From contig JADDOH010023046.1 of NCBI GenBank assembly GCA_016648135.1, forward strand, positions 62,001-126,000: DNA of 64,000 bases, read 5' to 3'. Under the pieces are notes generated by a model. The model was given only the letters and a program-made list of their open reading frames with translations, ran no database searches and had not been told where the DNA came from. Made by a program: the position numbers and the translations under genes. This DNA is from Agrypnia vestita (taxonomy: Eukaryota > Arthropoda > Insecta > Trichoptera > Phryganeidae). Numbering within the stretch: position 1 is the first letter of the stretch; each line of letters opens with the position of its first letter. Shown here piece after piece: positions 1 through 10,200 of this stretch.

Positions 1-1371
1 ATACTGAATTAATCTTTTGAACATCTAGAAAACCTTAATAATTTGGAAGACCCCTCTATCTTACTGAATCATCACAGTGCTGACCGTGACCAGGAGAACG
101 ATTTATATTGAAATACAATAAAATGCTTTATAATATTAATTGAACATCATTTCGACATTAAATACAGTCCGCTCGATTTGATTAGGATCCCCTCTACCCA
201 CTACCTACCAGGCACAACACACACTAAATATTTTTTAAATATATAATTAATAAAATAAAAATTAATGCATTTTTAAGCGCATCCCTACAAGCGTGTATGT
301 TACAAAATCGGGTGGTGGAAATAACTACTACTATCTCCTGCTATCAAGTTGGCTGCGAAGTTGCCTGCCAGACTCGTCAGTGTGTGACTAACAGGATCTT
401 CACACAAAAATTGAATAAGTAGAACTAAAAAACGTCTTATTTTCTTATGTATGATTATGAAGTTCTACAATATACCCCTTCCTTACCACCGAAATAATAA
501 TTTGTTAAGTACCGAATTTTGTGACATTCGATTGCTTCTGAATTGATATTTTATGTGCTACAAATAACTAGCGTTATTGAGAGTCAAATACACATAAATG
601 ATTCACAAAACAGAATGGTTATAACTTAATAAATGCTAAATGTGAATTAACATCATACAAATTAAATAAATATAGTGAGCAGGAAACATGTGACATCTAT
701 ATTATACAACGCCAAACAAACTAGCACCATGACGTACTGGCCGGGCATTACGTTGACTCTGGCAGCAACATTTTCCACAGGACTTCGCTACCTAAATTGA
801 TTAATTTAAAATCGAATATTTACTGTACTATGAAATTACGCATAGAATAAATCAATCTATGCAGTCTTCTCTCATGGAAACAGTAATAGTTTTGCATAAC
901 GTACTTGAGGGTGAAGTTGTGCTAACCAATCCGTCAGGAGATCTCAAAAGTATGGCAAAAGTGAGAAGCAGTGAGCGTGTGTCTCACATGTGATGGGTGT
1001 TGCCTACTCAACGTATTTGGGTACTAGTCGCATACACCATATCTAATGGGAATCCAGGGTGATTAGTTTATTCCGATAACTGGCCATTAATTGTCAATAT
1101 GTCAGCCCTAGCTAGTTGGTTTACTCTGGTTCTACGTCTGACCATCGGTGGATAAAATACATTCAGTCAAATAAAACGGCTTAGATGAAAGCGACACCCA
1201 GACACGAAGAACATGCAGTCTGGGAATGCGAAGAGCCGACCCCAACAGCCTACCTAGGCAATGAGTTGGGACAGTGCCGGAAGAAAAAAAAAGCCTTTTT
1301 TACGCATGCTTTTACACAAACTAATAAATGGTATTATCGTCTGTTCTCAACTACTAGAAGGTATCTGCTTG
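1..1371. other. Unassigned AT-rich DNA
   Basis: I see no coding region, structured RNA or repeat boundary here. The only open frames start near 1185 and 1261. The second runs into the LINE remnant that follows, and the first has no recognisable content. Confidence 0.6.
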
Positions 1372-1880
1372 CGTGTTCCATCTAGCATAACTAGAAGTCA
1401 TGCAGGTTTTGCCGTGGAAACTGCAGCTACTAACTATATCTTTAATTCCCCACTGAATAAGGCTTCCTAGACTAGCAAACAGATACGAGCAACTGGACGT
1501 CTTTGCCAATAACTGTATATTATTCAAACATATATTAAAAGGTGTATTGAAAGACTACTAATATTTGTCGAATTGGACTTAAATAATTGATTTGTATTTG
1601 TATGTATATTTTTTATTATAATATGACTTTCAAAGCTTGTGCTATGTCTTTTCACTGTTTTTCTTATGCTTCTGCTTTTTATATACTTGCTTTTTACTTT
1701 ATATTTATCTTTATATATTTGTATCTGTATTTTAAGTAATTTTTTTCCTCTTTATGTCATTATTATGTTTACATGTTATTTTTTTTTTCTTTAAACTATA
1801 TATTCTGTTAATGTACACTTTACCTATCTGTTGTAAAAGCCCTATAGGGCGTTAATTAATAAATAATAAAAAAATTAAAA
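1372..1880 (+). pseudogene. LINE 3' end, copy 1 (RT C-terminus and 3' UTR)
   Basis: This is the degenerate 3' end of a non-LTR retrotransposon. From about 1372 the frame reads through HAGFAVETAATNYIFNSPLNKAS. It then needs a frame change near 1468 to continue as LANRYEQLDVFANNC and so on, stopping at 1559-1561. The pattern of SP-x-N, then R/L-x-N, then D-V/I-F followed by a basic tail is typical of the reverse-transcriptase C-terminus of Jockey/CR1-type LINEs. A T-rich 3' UTR follows, ending in the tail GCCCTATAGGGCGTTAATTA and an A/T-rich terminus at about 1880. Two further copies of the same tail type lie at 20340-20800 (+) and 53720-54390 (-). The copy is dead: it is 5'-truncated and frameshifted. 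The family name is an inference. Confidence 0.6.
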
Positions 1881-2537
1881 AAATACAATTTTCTTATTCC
1901 TTTATTTGTCACTGTAAAGCCAACCTGATTCCCGATTATCTGGATTGGTTTGAACTATGGAGACAGTCCTTCTGTATTATTACATCTAATATCTGCCCTG
2001 AAGTCCTTATCCTTCTGATACATACTTTACATAACAATCTTATAAAATCGTTAAAAATTCGTTCACATTTTTCTAAATGTGATTCAAAAGGTAAAAATTG
2101 AGCTAGTGACTTTCGTGGAGATTTTTTCTGAGAATTATTAATGTGGAACTCATTAAAAGGAAAATGTTTCCGTATCTGGCCATTTTATCTGGTTCAATTA
2201 CCAAATTCAATTACAAAATTAATAAGGTTTTTTCAGAGACAACAGAGAGACGACAAAAATATTTTTTTTAATTGACCGCTGTCATGTCATCTGTCATTTG
2301 CGACATAGAACGTGTTTACAGATGTACGCCACATAATCTCAAGCAAGTGTGGCAGTTCTTAGGAGCAAGAAAAAATAATCAAGATCGACTATTTTATAAA
2401 TTTATCAGCGGACGTGGCCACTGGGGCTCGACGCAATAAATATTATGTACAGTAACTTTTTACCAATTCCTTTGGTAGAGGATTACATTTTTAATTGCAT
2501 TAAATTGTAACACTGTATGAAGGGAGGGATACAATAA
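1881..2537. other. Unassigned DNA between LINE tail and Harbinger element
   Basis: I see no open frame or repeat that can be supported. The last three bases, TAA, are the left target duplication of the next element. Confidence 0.5.
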
Positions 2538-2540
2538 AGC

Positions 2541-2720
2541 TACGTTCACATGACCGCGCGGTACCGCGCGGAACTACTCACCGCGCGGTACAAGATCTTA
2601 ATAAATAGAGTTTACCGTCTACATTAACGCGCGGTAGCGCGCGGTGCCGCGCGGCACCGCTTCTACCCGCGCGCAAGATCTTCATCCGCGCGGATCAAGA
2701 TCCTACAAACCTGTATCGAC
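2541..2720. repeat. Subterminal CCGCGCGG palindrome array
   Basis: About nine copies of an 8-bp palindrome, CCGCGCGG, or one-base variants (NCGCGCGG) are packed into roughly 160 bp next to the left end of the Harbinger element. Only one copy lies near the right end, at about 3227. In a genome this AT-rich the cluster is striking. Subterminal repeats in DNA transposons often bind transposase or an accessory Myb-like protein. That role here is inference. Confidence 0.75.
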
Positions 2721-2749
2721 CCGTTCAGTTGATCCGCGCGGTTTGAGAC

Positions 2750-3163
2750 GGACAGACGCATAGATCGAAGAAAATGAGTAGCGAAGATGTATCTATCAAT
2801 TTGCTTATCGATGAAATTAAAAAAAGAGATGCCATTTGGAATCTTAGTTCGAAGGACTATTCGAATAAAATAATAAAAAGAAGATCTTGGCGATACCTTG
2901 ATGCAATACCTTATAGCATGATCACTATGTTTTAAATCGTTTTCAACGCAATCATATAAAAAATCAAAGGATGTAACCGACATCCTGAAATAGTTAAAAA
3001 ATTTCTCTTCGTGTAGTCTCAGGTCGGGATATAAAGTAAAAAACAGGCTTGAAGAAAGTCTTTGACTTAAAATAGGATGCACCCAGTATCTTCTTTGTCT
3101 TCTTCTGCGACGTTTCAGTTTTCGGTATAAAATCCGTAAGCAAATTGCCTCCTCCACATCCAT
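2750..3163 (-). pseudogene. Harbinger-type transposase N-terminal fragment
   Basis: The open frame on the minus strand starts with MDVEEAICLRILYRKLKRRR at 3163. It is basic at first (RRRRRQRRYWVHPIL), followed by FFTLYPDLRLHEEKFFNYFR and MSVTSFDFLYDCVENDL. This order (basic stretch, W-V-H-P, then L-Y-x-x-L, F-F-x-Y-F-R-M-S-x-x-x-F-x-x-L) is the usual N-terminus of PIF/Harbinger nuclease proteins in animals. Similarity fades after about residue 85. The DDE catalytic residues are absent, and the last 20 or so codons (to 2663) are read from the GC palindrome array. It lies inside the 2538-3248 element and is read toward its left end. It is a truncated, inactive remnant. Confidence 0.65.
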
Positions 3164-3251
3164 TCTCTAACAATGTTGACGCCGGACTGGCTCGCGCACA
3201 ATGCTGTCATGTGAACGCTCTCACCGCGCGGTTCATGTGAACGTGGCCTAA

Positions 3252-3628
3252 TGAATGTTGGGATGGAATACGCTTTAAAACAGGTAATATTTTTATAAAA
3301 TATGCATATTAGTTTATACTTATTTATTGAAAAATTTCATATTTACACTTGAAAGTATGATATTTAATGATAATGTAATTAATATACTTATCAATATTTC
3401 GTGATACCTTCCCGTAAGATATATAATATAGAGATTGTTTCAATTTTCAAACATAAAAGAGCTTTAAAATAAAGCATGGAGGAGGAAAACAGATAATAGA
3501 ATTTTGCATTATACAACATTTCACAACGTACGTAAAGATACAAAAGTATTAGTAAATATTAAAACACTGTCGATGAAGAAGTACCAAGAAAAATGAAAAT
3601 TGTATGCAAGGGTAGCGATCATACATAC
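3252..3628. other. Unassigned AT-rich DNA
   Basis: Nothing recognisable is seen here. Confidence 0.5.
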
Positions 3629-4090
3629 TGTCACGGAATCGCGGCTGTGAGAGGCAATTGAAGCACTAAAGACAATTTAAACTTTTATTTATTACGTCAC
3701 TGGAAACGAATTTAATTTGAGCACCATTCTAATTATATTCACACTAAATGTTTCTAGAATATTTCATACAGGCTGAAAATAATGCACATCTTCCTTACAG
3801 AATCTTCGCTGCACTTTTATCTATCGCTAGGTAGTTCCGCTCCGTTTCGCACGTAAGTACCCACTCGCGCCAAATATCTTTTGCTTGGTCAACTTGATTC
3901 GCTTTTATCTGTATTTTCGCAGAAACGTCACAACAACTCTTATTGCGCAGCGTGGTGCCCCGTATTTATAGAGACTCTTGTTCATGTCTTTTTCTCGATC
4001 TTCCAAAATCTATTGAATCATCCCAGATCCTTTTATTGATTTTAAATTTGGTGTAAAAGGTGTGGAGTGCTGTAAAATCATCGATTATGT
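3629..4090 (-). promoter_or_regulatory. Possible LTR-like promoter segment, copy 1
   Basis: On the minus strand a TATA-like CTCTATAAATACGGGG (about 3963-3978) is followed by GC-richer sequence. Further downstream the segment ends in CCGTGACA. A related arrangement, with TATAAATAGGACC and ending in CACGTGACA, lies at 15097-15470. The common terminal TGTCACG on the plus strand and the TATA box suggest two diverged solo LTRs or promoter-bearing repeats. I could not fix both boundaries or a convincing target duplication, so this is tentative. Confidence 0.3.
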
Positions 4091-5157
4091 GCAGTTCTTT
4101 CTGATTCCTTCTTCTAGTGACAATAAAATAAAATAAAAAATTATTTTCAGCAAGTATCGATTAAAAAATATAAGGCAATCTAGTTATTCTGCAAGAGGTG
4201 CTTCAGAATTCAAATCTTAAAAGCGGCTTTGATGTTTAATCAATCATCTTCGCTAAACTCCGTTCCAAAAAAGGAAAATTGATGAGTTTAAAGTTATGAC
4301 AAACTAGGAAAACCTTCACCGATTATATTTGGCAGAAAGCAGATTAAATACACCCTTTAGTATGTCTATCTTGGCAAAATTATCAAATTTACCAAAGACA
4401 ATAAATTACTCGGTAAGATTCGGGAACCTAAAGATGAAATCACACATACTACGACATCTTAAGAAGCAAGCCTTCCGTTTCAACAGTGAACAGTTCCGTA
4501 GATCCATCTCTAATCTGTTTTTCTCATGTGAAACATGGCCACTCACCGATACCATAATAATAATTCTCAAATTATCAAGAGACGTCTTAAGATCCAGTTT
4601 GCTTTGTGAAATTCAAATGCATAACTATGTGGACAAGTTGAACTCCAAGTCGCATGGTACGGGGTGGAAAATCAAAATGGCGGCGGGACGACATCTGATG
4701 AGACAACAGGACAACAAGTCAGCTTACTAACGGTGATCAAATGTTGGAATTTGGGCAGGTCAAAGCCCCGCCGGAACGATGACCTTTGGTAGTGTAGATT
4801 TCTGCTATAGCAGATGATTCAGGGCTGTCATTATCTGGCAACAGCATTTTTTAAATTTGTTTTCGTCTTCTTCTTTCTTTTCTCTAGTTAAATAAAAATA
4901 GGAATTGTCTCCTGGAAATAGTTTGCTGGTCTTCTGGAAAAGGATTAGAACCATCGACTACTGAATAACATGGCGAAAGTCTTTCATGTTGCAGAATCTG
5001 TTTTCGCTTTGATTATTTTTGGTGGATGTATTTTTATTTAGGTAGCTTTCTTCTTTGTTTATCTTTCCTCAATTACATCTCATAAGTTGTATTTAATAAT
5101 GTGTCTTGTCTATTGGATGGCCCCTACGATTCTCTATATTGTTTATTTTGAACTTAT
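4091..5157. other. Unassigned DNA with an unsupported 133-codon frame
   Basis: A 133-codon frame on the plus strand (4329-4730) has no recognisable motif and a composition like translated AT-rich DNA. It is most likely chance. No other structure was seen. Confidence 0.4.
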
Positions 5158-5505
5158 TCAATCAATGTACATTATAGATGTCTCACAGAGACGAAACTGA
5201 ATTTTTATGGGAAAGTAGGTAAATAAGTCTTTTGGGTGTACACAGGGCTTACGACCTATCGTACGGCTGACTTAAGTGATCACTTTACACAATGTAACGT
5301 TCGCCATTTCCACCCATGATAGATACCATGATGATACCATGTCTACTAATTTTTGGAAGTTGTATATATATTTAAATTGTGCGCCACGTTTCACATATGA
5401 GTTGCAACCATCCTCCACGCGGCCTGTACCAAAGCTTTCTGCACCTAATTTTCCATAAACATACAGTTTCGTCTCTGTGAGACATCTTTAATAAACATTG
5501 ATTGA
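5158..5505. mobile_element. MITE family M, copy 1 (full length)
   Basis: Inverted ends of about 43 bp, at 5158-5200 and 5464-5505, share the segment AGATGTCTCACAGAGACGAA continuing into ACTG. The 348-bp interior has no transposase. It contains a block (GTGATCACTTTACACAATG, then AACGTTCGCC) that recurs at 34600, 40190 and 58320, which ties together at least four copies in the window. The end itself folds into a small hairpin (GTCTC ACA GAGAC). The superfamily is not recognised. Confidence 0.75.
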
Positions 5506-6404
5506 TTAATGATGTCCCTGTGATAATCCAGCACTGTTCTGAAAAATTTGAACATACTCACAATATTCTTAGAAAATCATCTTTAATTATCAGTCTTCCT
5601 CATCTCTGCGTCCTTCTCATCTATTTAACTATCCTCATATTTACTAATTACTAATTGCAACTACTAGCTTGAAATTCAGTGGTTTCTCTTAGCAGAATAT
5701 TTAACGCTTGGTATATACTAAATGTTTTCAGGCGTAATGCCATGTTGAGGCTTGCTTACATGTTGCAAAACAATACCGCGCTTGCTAAAGCTTCGAACCT
5801 CAAATTTCAATCTTCGTCTTTATAAGTATGCGTAGAAAAAACACTACAACACAACGGAATTGACAACTTACGTAAAAATCTGTTGTTAAAAATCAATACG
5901 ATATAAAACGTCTTTATAAAAGCTGAAATGGAGTTAATATTAGGTTTATTTTGCGGCCTTCACCTACTCCGAAATACACCCTCGAGAGAATTACAAATTG
6001 TGTAAATCGACTCCAAATTTCGGGTTGGGTTTGCCCAAATGCATAAAAAGATTTTTTTATCTTTGCCGGCATTTTTCAGCCAAGACAAAAACTCGCGTTT
6101 GGAAATTATTAAAAGGCCACTTGAAAAATATGTCGCCCATTTGTGTTATAGTTTTGTTTTTTATTCGAGAAGGAACATTTTATTTAAAGACGAACCCAAA
6201 ACGTATTCAAATAATTAGTTATTGGATTTCAATCTGTGCTTCGTATAAAAATATATCCATTTATAATAGAGTAAAGAATGAACAAATTAGGAATGAATGT
6301 AAAGCTTATTCTAGTATAGAAAATTATTAATTGAATACTGAAAAACTTAGCGTGATTGGGTTATTGATACTAGTAGACGGTCCTAGATATTAAGACCGTC
6401 AACA
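5506..6404. other. Unassigned DNA; one unsupported frame
   Basis: A 110-codon frame (5998-6330, +) has no domain I recognise and is rich in AT-encoded residues. It is probably chance. Confidence 0.4.
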
Positions 6405-6530
6405 ATTGGCGAGCTTGCATGCGAAGATGTATGAATGTGGTTAAGGCGAGAGTTGTATGTCAGGATAGAAGAGCTCCTTCTTCTCTGCCTACTCTCTCGG
6501 AAAAGAGCGTGATGGTAAGATATTTAGTTA
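6405..6530 (+). mobile_element. LINE tail (family R), copy 1
   Basis: The segment contains GTATGTCAGGATAGAAGAGC, CTTCTCTGCCTACTCTCTCGG and AAAAGAGCGTGATGGTAAG. The module CTCTGCCTACC, a GG-rich gap, then GGCGTGATGGT and a TTAG-type tail recurs at 44640, 49560 and 60250, on the complement at 19441 and partly at 17270. Where coding sequence remains upstream (49430) it encodes an RT C-terminus, so these are 5'-truncated LINE insertions, perhaps RTE-like. Confidence 0.6.
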
Positions 6531-7019
6531 AATGATCTAAATCAAATATAATTGATTCAACAGATGTAGAAAGTGTATACGGACGGCTAAAGGCATTACA
6601 TTTGATTGTTTTCATTAAAAAATTCGTTTAATTTGTTTTAAGGATTCTTAACAGCAATTAAATATATATACAAGATGAATAAATTTATAGGTTTTTTAGC
6701 CTGCATTTATTTAAAAATAAATAACACCATACTAAAATTATTTACATATAGGTACATACGTAGGTTATTATACTCCTTATCAATGTTTATCAATTTCTCT
6801 CTAAATTACATTTATTTTACTGTAATGATCAACAATGCTCTACGTCAAATTTTTTTTTGTATTTATTAAAATGAATTATTATTGTTACAAAATTATATCT
6901 GCATAAATCAACAGTTCAGTTTCTTTATGTCACATACTTTTACTTATATATATGAGATAGCTGCAACCCGTCAAAAATGACGAAACATTTATCCGCGTCT
7001 TTTTGCTAAGCCTTAGTAT
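6531..7019. other. Unassigned AT-rich DNA
   Basis: Only chance frames are seen (for example 6675-6869). Confidence 0.5.
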
Positions 7020-7039
7020 ATATTTATAGCATCTTTTTG

Positions 7040-7132
7040 GCGTTCCACGGAGAGGCAGCCGTAGCAACATACGAGAAACGGCCGGTTCGGGTTGTGTGGC
7101 CCGGGGTTCAAGCCCTATCTCCGGCCGTTTAA
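7040..7132 (+). mobile_element. tRNA-derived SINE-like fragment
   Basis: The segment has a B-box-like GGGGTTCAAGCCC and matching CGGCCGG...CCGGCCG ends that could be the two sides of an acceptor stem. Only about 50 bp lie between them, so the D arm is missing and it cannot be an intact tRNA. It is best read as a truncated tRNA-derived retroposon. Confidence 0.35.
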
Positions 7133-8706
7133 CAACGAAATTACGGACGTTACTCGAAGTTACCGGGAGAGGCAGACAGACGCATAGAAAACGAATTATT
7201 AAGTTTGAGTGAGATCTGCTTTTCTTGCGTTGTTCTTTGTTCTTGCGTTGTTGCAATATCTTTCTACATTTCATGAAAACTGTTTGCCGTCAAAATGGGC
7301 AATTCTGTAAGTAGATTTTCTGCATTTTATTTTAGATTTTTTAGATTTTATGCATTTTATTTTAGAGCAAACTTGATTGTCTGTAATATTTGAGGCATTT
7401 GAGCTGTCAGACACAGAAGGCTCCAGATATGATTTATACGGAAAACATCCAAGAATGTATAAGATACGTTGAGAGTTTCCAGCGAACGAAGCGGGTGATT
7501 CAAGATAATCATTTAAATTTAGATGAATTGTAGCTGAAGAAATTAAAGTGAAAGAAAACATGTAATTCCATTTTCTTTCTTGAGAAGTAACGAGGGTAAA
7601 CCTCAATGTTAATGTTTTCCACCCCGAAACGTCAGTGCAGTCTGTGCTACCCCCCCCTCCTCCATATGTGCTGCCCAGAGGTGCAATCCACAAATATAAA
7701 TAAATAAGAATTACATTTCAACAAATGTACAATCTATCTATGTCGTTTCAAACTACTGGAATTATTAATTATATAATTTCTCTTGGGAAGTTGCATTGGA
7801 ACTAAATATACCTACTAGGTGGGGCAAAAGTAATGTTAATGTGAATTGGCTTCCATTTTTTTAGAAAGGAAAAGAGAGGGCTCTGTTTTCACGAAAAGTT
7901 TATTTGAATTTGACATTAAGTTGAAAAAATGATATCTGTCAAATGACCACCATGTTGATGCATATTTGTGCTTGTTTTATTTTATTTATTAAAAATTTGG
8001 AATACTTGGACAACCATAATGGTGTAATGACTTGTCATTAACCACATAATTTCTTGGTTGTGTGGTTGGTGCAGTTAAATCATCCAAGAAAGTGAAAAAT
8101 TAACCGATTCAAACCAATTAAATTCCGGTATCGTGTGGATCGTTATTTTTTTTCACAAAAAATATTCTGCGTTATTTAATAAGTAATCATTATATATATT
8201 TTAAATTTTTATTTTGTTTATGAATGTTGTTATCATTGATTTTGGTTAATTAACGGTATGATTAAAATTCGATTTTCAGAATAAATAATTGTGAATTTAT
8301 GAATAAAAACTCGCGGAGGAAAATAATTGTCTCGAGAGATAAAATAAATGGCATAGATTGCATCCACTTACTATTTTGTTCATCAGAGATTCAATTCTAA
8401 CAGAAAAAACCCTCACCAGAAAACCAATGAGATCAGTTTTACGCGGCTTCGGAAACCACTGTAAGGTTAGATAAAAGAGGTACAAGTTTCATTTAGCACC
8501 TTTTTATATGGCTTCTAACTTTCAACACATTAATGAAATACCTCCATAATTCGACATTAAATTTGTAATGATATCTATTATGTAGTAAGATTAAACTTGT
8601 CAATATTGAAGCCATTTGACATAAAGCCTTACTTTTAAGATTAACGCTTTTATACTAAATGTAAAACTGTTGTCGTTTCTAGTGGCATAATAATACATGA
8701 AGTATT
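7133..8706. other. Unassigned DNA
   Basis: Two antisense frames (6930-7274 and 7271-7693) and one at 8297-8485 are open, but I see no motif or coding bias in them. A run of C at about 7650 and several A/T runs are present. No element boundaries could be fixed. Confidence 0.4.
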
Positions 8707-8778
8707 GAGTACGTATGACAAATAATTGCTGAGTACGTATGACAAATAATTGCTGAGTACGTATGACAAATAATTGCT
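8707..8778. repeat. Three perfect copies of a 24-bp tandem repeat
   Basis: The unit GAGTACGTATGACAAATAAT plus TGCT is repeated exactly three times (8707-8730, 8731-8754, 8755-8778) with no differences. It abuts the hairpin that follows. Confidence 0.95.
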
Positions 8779-8826
8779 CTAACTAATCACTCACATATAT
8801 GAAATATATGTGAGTGATTAGTTAGA
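8778..8826. repeat. Perfect 23-bp inverted repeat with 3-nt loop
   Basis: The arms 8778-8800 and 8804-8826 are exact complements (TCTAACTAATCACTCACATA...), with GAA as the loop. The 46-bp stem plus loop directly follows the tandem repeat. This looks like a hairpin-forming replication or transposition scar. Confidence 0.95.
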
Positions 8827-8938
8827 AATATAATAGTTTATTGAAATATATTTTGAAAGTAAATATTTTTTTCTAACCAAAATTAAAATCAATTAGAAAG
8901 ACTTACAGAAAAATCAAATCAACGAAAAAATATTTGGC
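8827..8938. other. Short unassigned AT-rich spacer
   Basis: Nothing recognisable. Confidence 0.5.
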
Positions 8939-9006
8939 TGCTACCGGGACACGAACTCGGATCCCGTATCTGGAAAGGTGCGTTACCATTACGCTATATC
9001 AGCCTC
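8939..9006 (-). mobile_element. tRNA-like SINE head or tRNA pseudogene
   Basis: On the minus strand the segment starts GGCTGATATAGCGTAATGG (A-box-like). It has GAGTTCGTGTCC in B-box position and ends in AGCAGCC, which pairs with the starting GGCTGAT at six of seven positions. The anticodon arm does not fold properly, so it is probably a pseudogene or the head of a SINE rather than a working tRNA. Confidence 0.5.
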
Positions 9007-9159
9007 GTTAATAAATCGACTTTATCTGCAAGTTTTTTCTTCTATCACTCTACAAGCTTATGTATCATCATCATGGTGATGAAAATATGGTAGTAAAAAT
9101 CAGTTATTTTATCTTTAAATAAAATATCTATTTGTATAACACCACTTTATTGAGTTTAC

Positions 9160-9199
9160 ACCAACTAGTTTCAACTCACAGCTGAGTCTTCATCAGGGT
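9160..9199 (-). ncRNA. Hammerhead-ribozyme-like motif, copy A-left
   Basis: On the minus strand: ACC (stem I), CUGAUGA, one extra A, a stem II hairpin of ACUCA/UGAGU, GAAA, a self-complementary stem III ACUAGU, cleavage-site U, then GGU closing stem I. All core nucleotides match the hammerhead consensus. Stem III has no room for a loop, so activity would need a dimer. Confidence 0.6.
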
Positions 9200-9221
9200 T
9201 CAGTTTTAACTATTAACACTT

Positions 9222-9263
9222 AACCCTCATGAAGACTCAGCTGTGAGTTGAAACTAGTTGGTG
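9222..9263 (+). ncRNA. Hammerhead-like motif, copy A-right (broken core)
   Basis: This is the mirror copy of the motif at 9160-9199, with CUCAUGA instead of CUGAUGA. The G-to-C change removes an essential core G, so it is expected to be inactive. Confidence 0.55.
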
Positions 9264-9289
9264 TAAACTCAATAAAGTTATACAAATAG

Positions 9290-10024
9290 TTATTGCATTT
9301 AAAAATTTATTATGTCTCACCACAATGTGTTTGCTTCATGTGAAAAATCAGTTATTTTAATTTGAAACCATTTCTTTGCGATAAAGATACCTTATACCAT
9401 GGTTCAATGGCATTTTCAAAACAATGTCCCTGGTATTTTGTCAAGGATATGCGTTAATTGTGGATTTCGTTGAATGTTCTTAGGTTTTCCGATTCATGAT
9501 TCTATTGATTTTTTTATACGTTTTGGGAACAAAGAACTCTCTTGAAGTCTGGCTGTTTGCATGTGCTGACGATGCTCCGGGATCGACCTGTGTCGATGGC
9601 TCGTGTACACTGCTGTGCCTTAGTTATATCTACGCAGCAGACTTGTCAGGTTTGTGTGTGTGTGTGTGTGACCTAGATTGGTGGTTATGTATTTATGGGA
9701 TGAGACGCCATAGTTATTGTAAAAACCATAGAACTTCGAAAACTGCTTTGGGATTAGTCGGACTTAAATTATATTACTAATCTACACGTGATAACCTAAC
9801 CTAACCTTACCTACGCGTGATATATATTTTTGATTATCAAAGTCGCATTGTTTACACTTACACACTTTAACTCATAATGTGAACATTGATGTAAATGACT
9901 TCTTTTTACAGTAATTTCAGAGCTCTATATAGTTCAATCACTAGGACAAAGCTAAATAGAATATGCAAAGATACATTTACACAATATAATAAATAAGTCT
10001 TTTTTGCTTCAACCCAATACACGT
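9290..10024. other. Unassigned DNA with a short GT microsatellite
   Basis: A (GT)n run of about 18 bp lies at 9653-9671 and falls in a 94-codon chance frame (9496-9780). Two CCTAA-type units at 9788-9806 resemble insect telomere repeat but are too few to mean anything. Confidence 0.5.
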
Positions 10025-10200
10025 AAACGGCGGCTGTGGTTGAGTGGGCATGACACTGGCTTCTCATATCGGAGTTTCCGGGTTCGATTCCTGGTGAGAT
10101 TACAACACATCTATGTGATTTTCGTGAGCCTGTGTGTTTTGTGATTTGTTTCGTTCGCTACAGTAATTAGGCCTCGCAGCCTGTTGCAGCATTTTAAATA
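10025..10200 (+). mobile_element. tRNA-derived SINE, copy 1
   Basis: A pol III-type head reads GGCGGCTGTGGTTGAGTGGG (A box) and CCGGGTTCGATTCCTGGTGA (B box). A tRNA-unrelated body follows, rich in GTGTGTTTTGTGATTTG. A second head of the same type lies on the minus strand at 27610-27705 and shares GTGGGCA, GGCTTC, GGTTCGATT and GGTGAGAT in order. SINE assignment is from the A/B boxes and the shared body. Confidence 0.6.

Larger units (their letters stand above)
2538..3248. mobile_element. Harbinger/PIF-type DNA transposon remnant with TIRs and TAA duplication
   Basis: The ends are inverted repeats. The left end reads AGCTACGTTCACATGACCGC and the complement of the right end reads GGCCACGTTCACATGAACCG, both running into CGCGCGGT. 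The element is flanked by TAA at 2535-2537 and 3249-3251, matching the TWA target preference of PIF/Harbinger elements. It spans 711 bp, far shorter than an autonomous copy (usually over 2.5 kb), and keeps only the N-terminal part of a transposase on the minus strand. The left side holds an array of GC palindromes. It therefore looks like an internally deleted, non-autonomous derivative. Confidence is high for the termini and good for the superfamily. Confidence 0.8.
9128..9289. mobile_element. Palindromic pair of PLE-type tails (copy A)
   Basis: Two arms, 9128-9200 and 9222-9289, are near-perfect complements over about 68 bp. The only differences are one base and a 5-bp gap, and a 21-bp spacer separates them. 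Each arm is the terminal segment of a PLE-like element: ribozyme motif, then GGTGTAAACTCAATAAAG. The left arm also keeps the terminal TGGTG seen in other copies. The same kind of inverted duplication occurs at 18773, 22487, 47417 and 54974. No coding remnant lies between the arms. Confidence 0.75.

Noticed and set aside
4329..4730. 133-codon plus-strand frame as a gene
   Set aside because: No recognisable domain, no codon bias visible, no paralogue.
5177..5201. Hammerhead ribozyme in the MITE M end
   Set aside because: Stem II and GAAA are present but CUGANGA and a closing stem I are absent in all four copies.
8707..8778. CRISPR-like direct repeats
   Set aside because: Repeats are head-to-tail without spacers, and the sequence is eukaryotic.
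8939..9006. Functional tRNA gene
   Set aside because: A and B boxes and most of an acceptor stem are present, but the anticodon arm does not fold, so it is listed as a SINE/pseudogene.
9496..9780. 94-codon frame with a VCVCVC stretch as a possible Cys-rich peptide gene
   Set aside because: The Cys/Val run is just a translated GT microsatellite; no signal-peptide-plus-cysteine framework beyond it.
9788..9806. CCTAACCTAACC, like insect telomere repeat (TTAGG)n
   Set aside because: Only about two units in internal DNA; expected by chance and in interstitial scraps.
10025..10100. Functional tRNA gene
   Set aside because: No matching acceptor stem; the segment continues as a SINE-like body shared with 27590.
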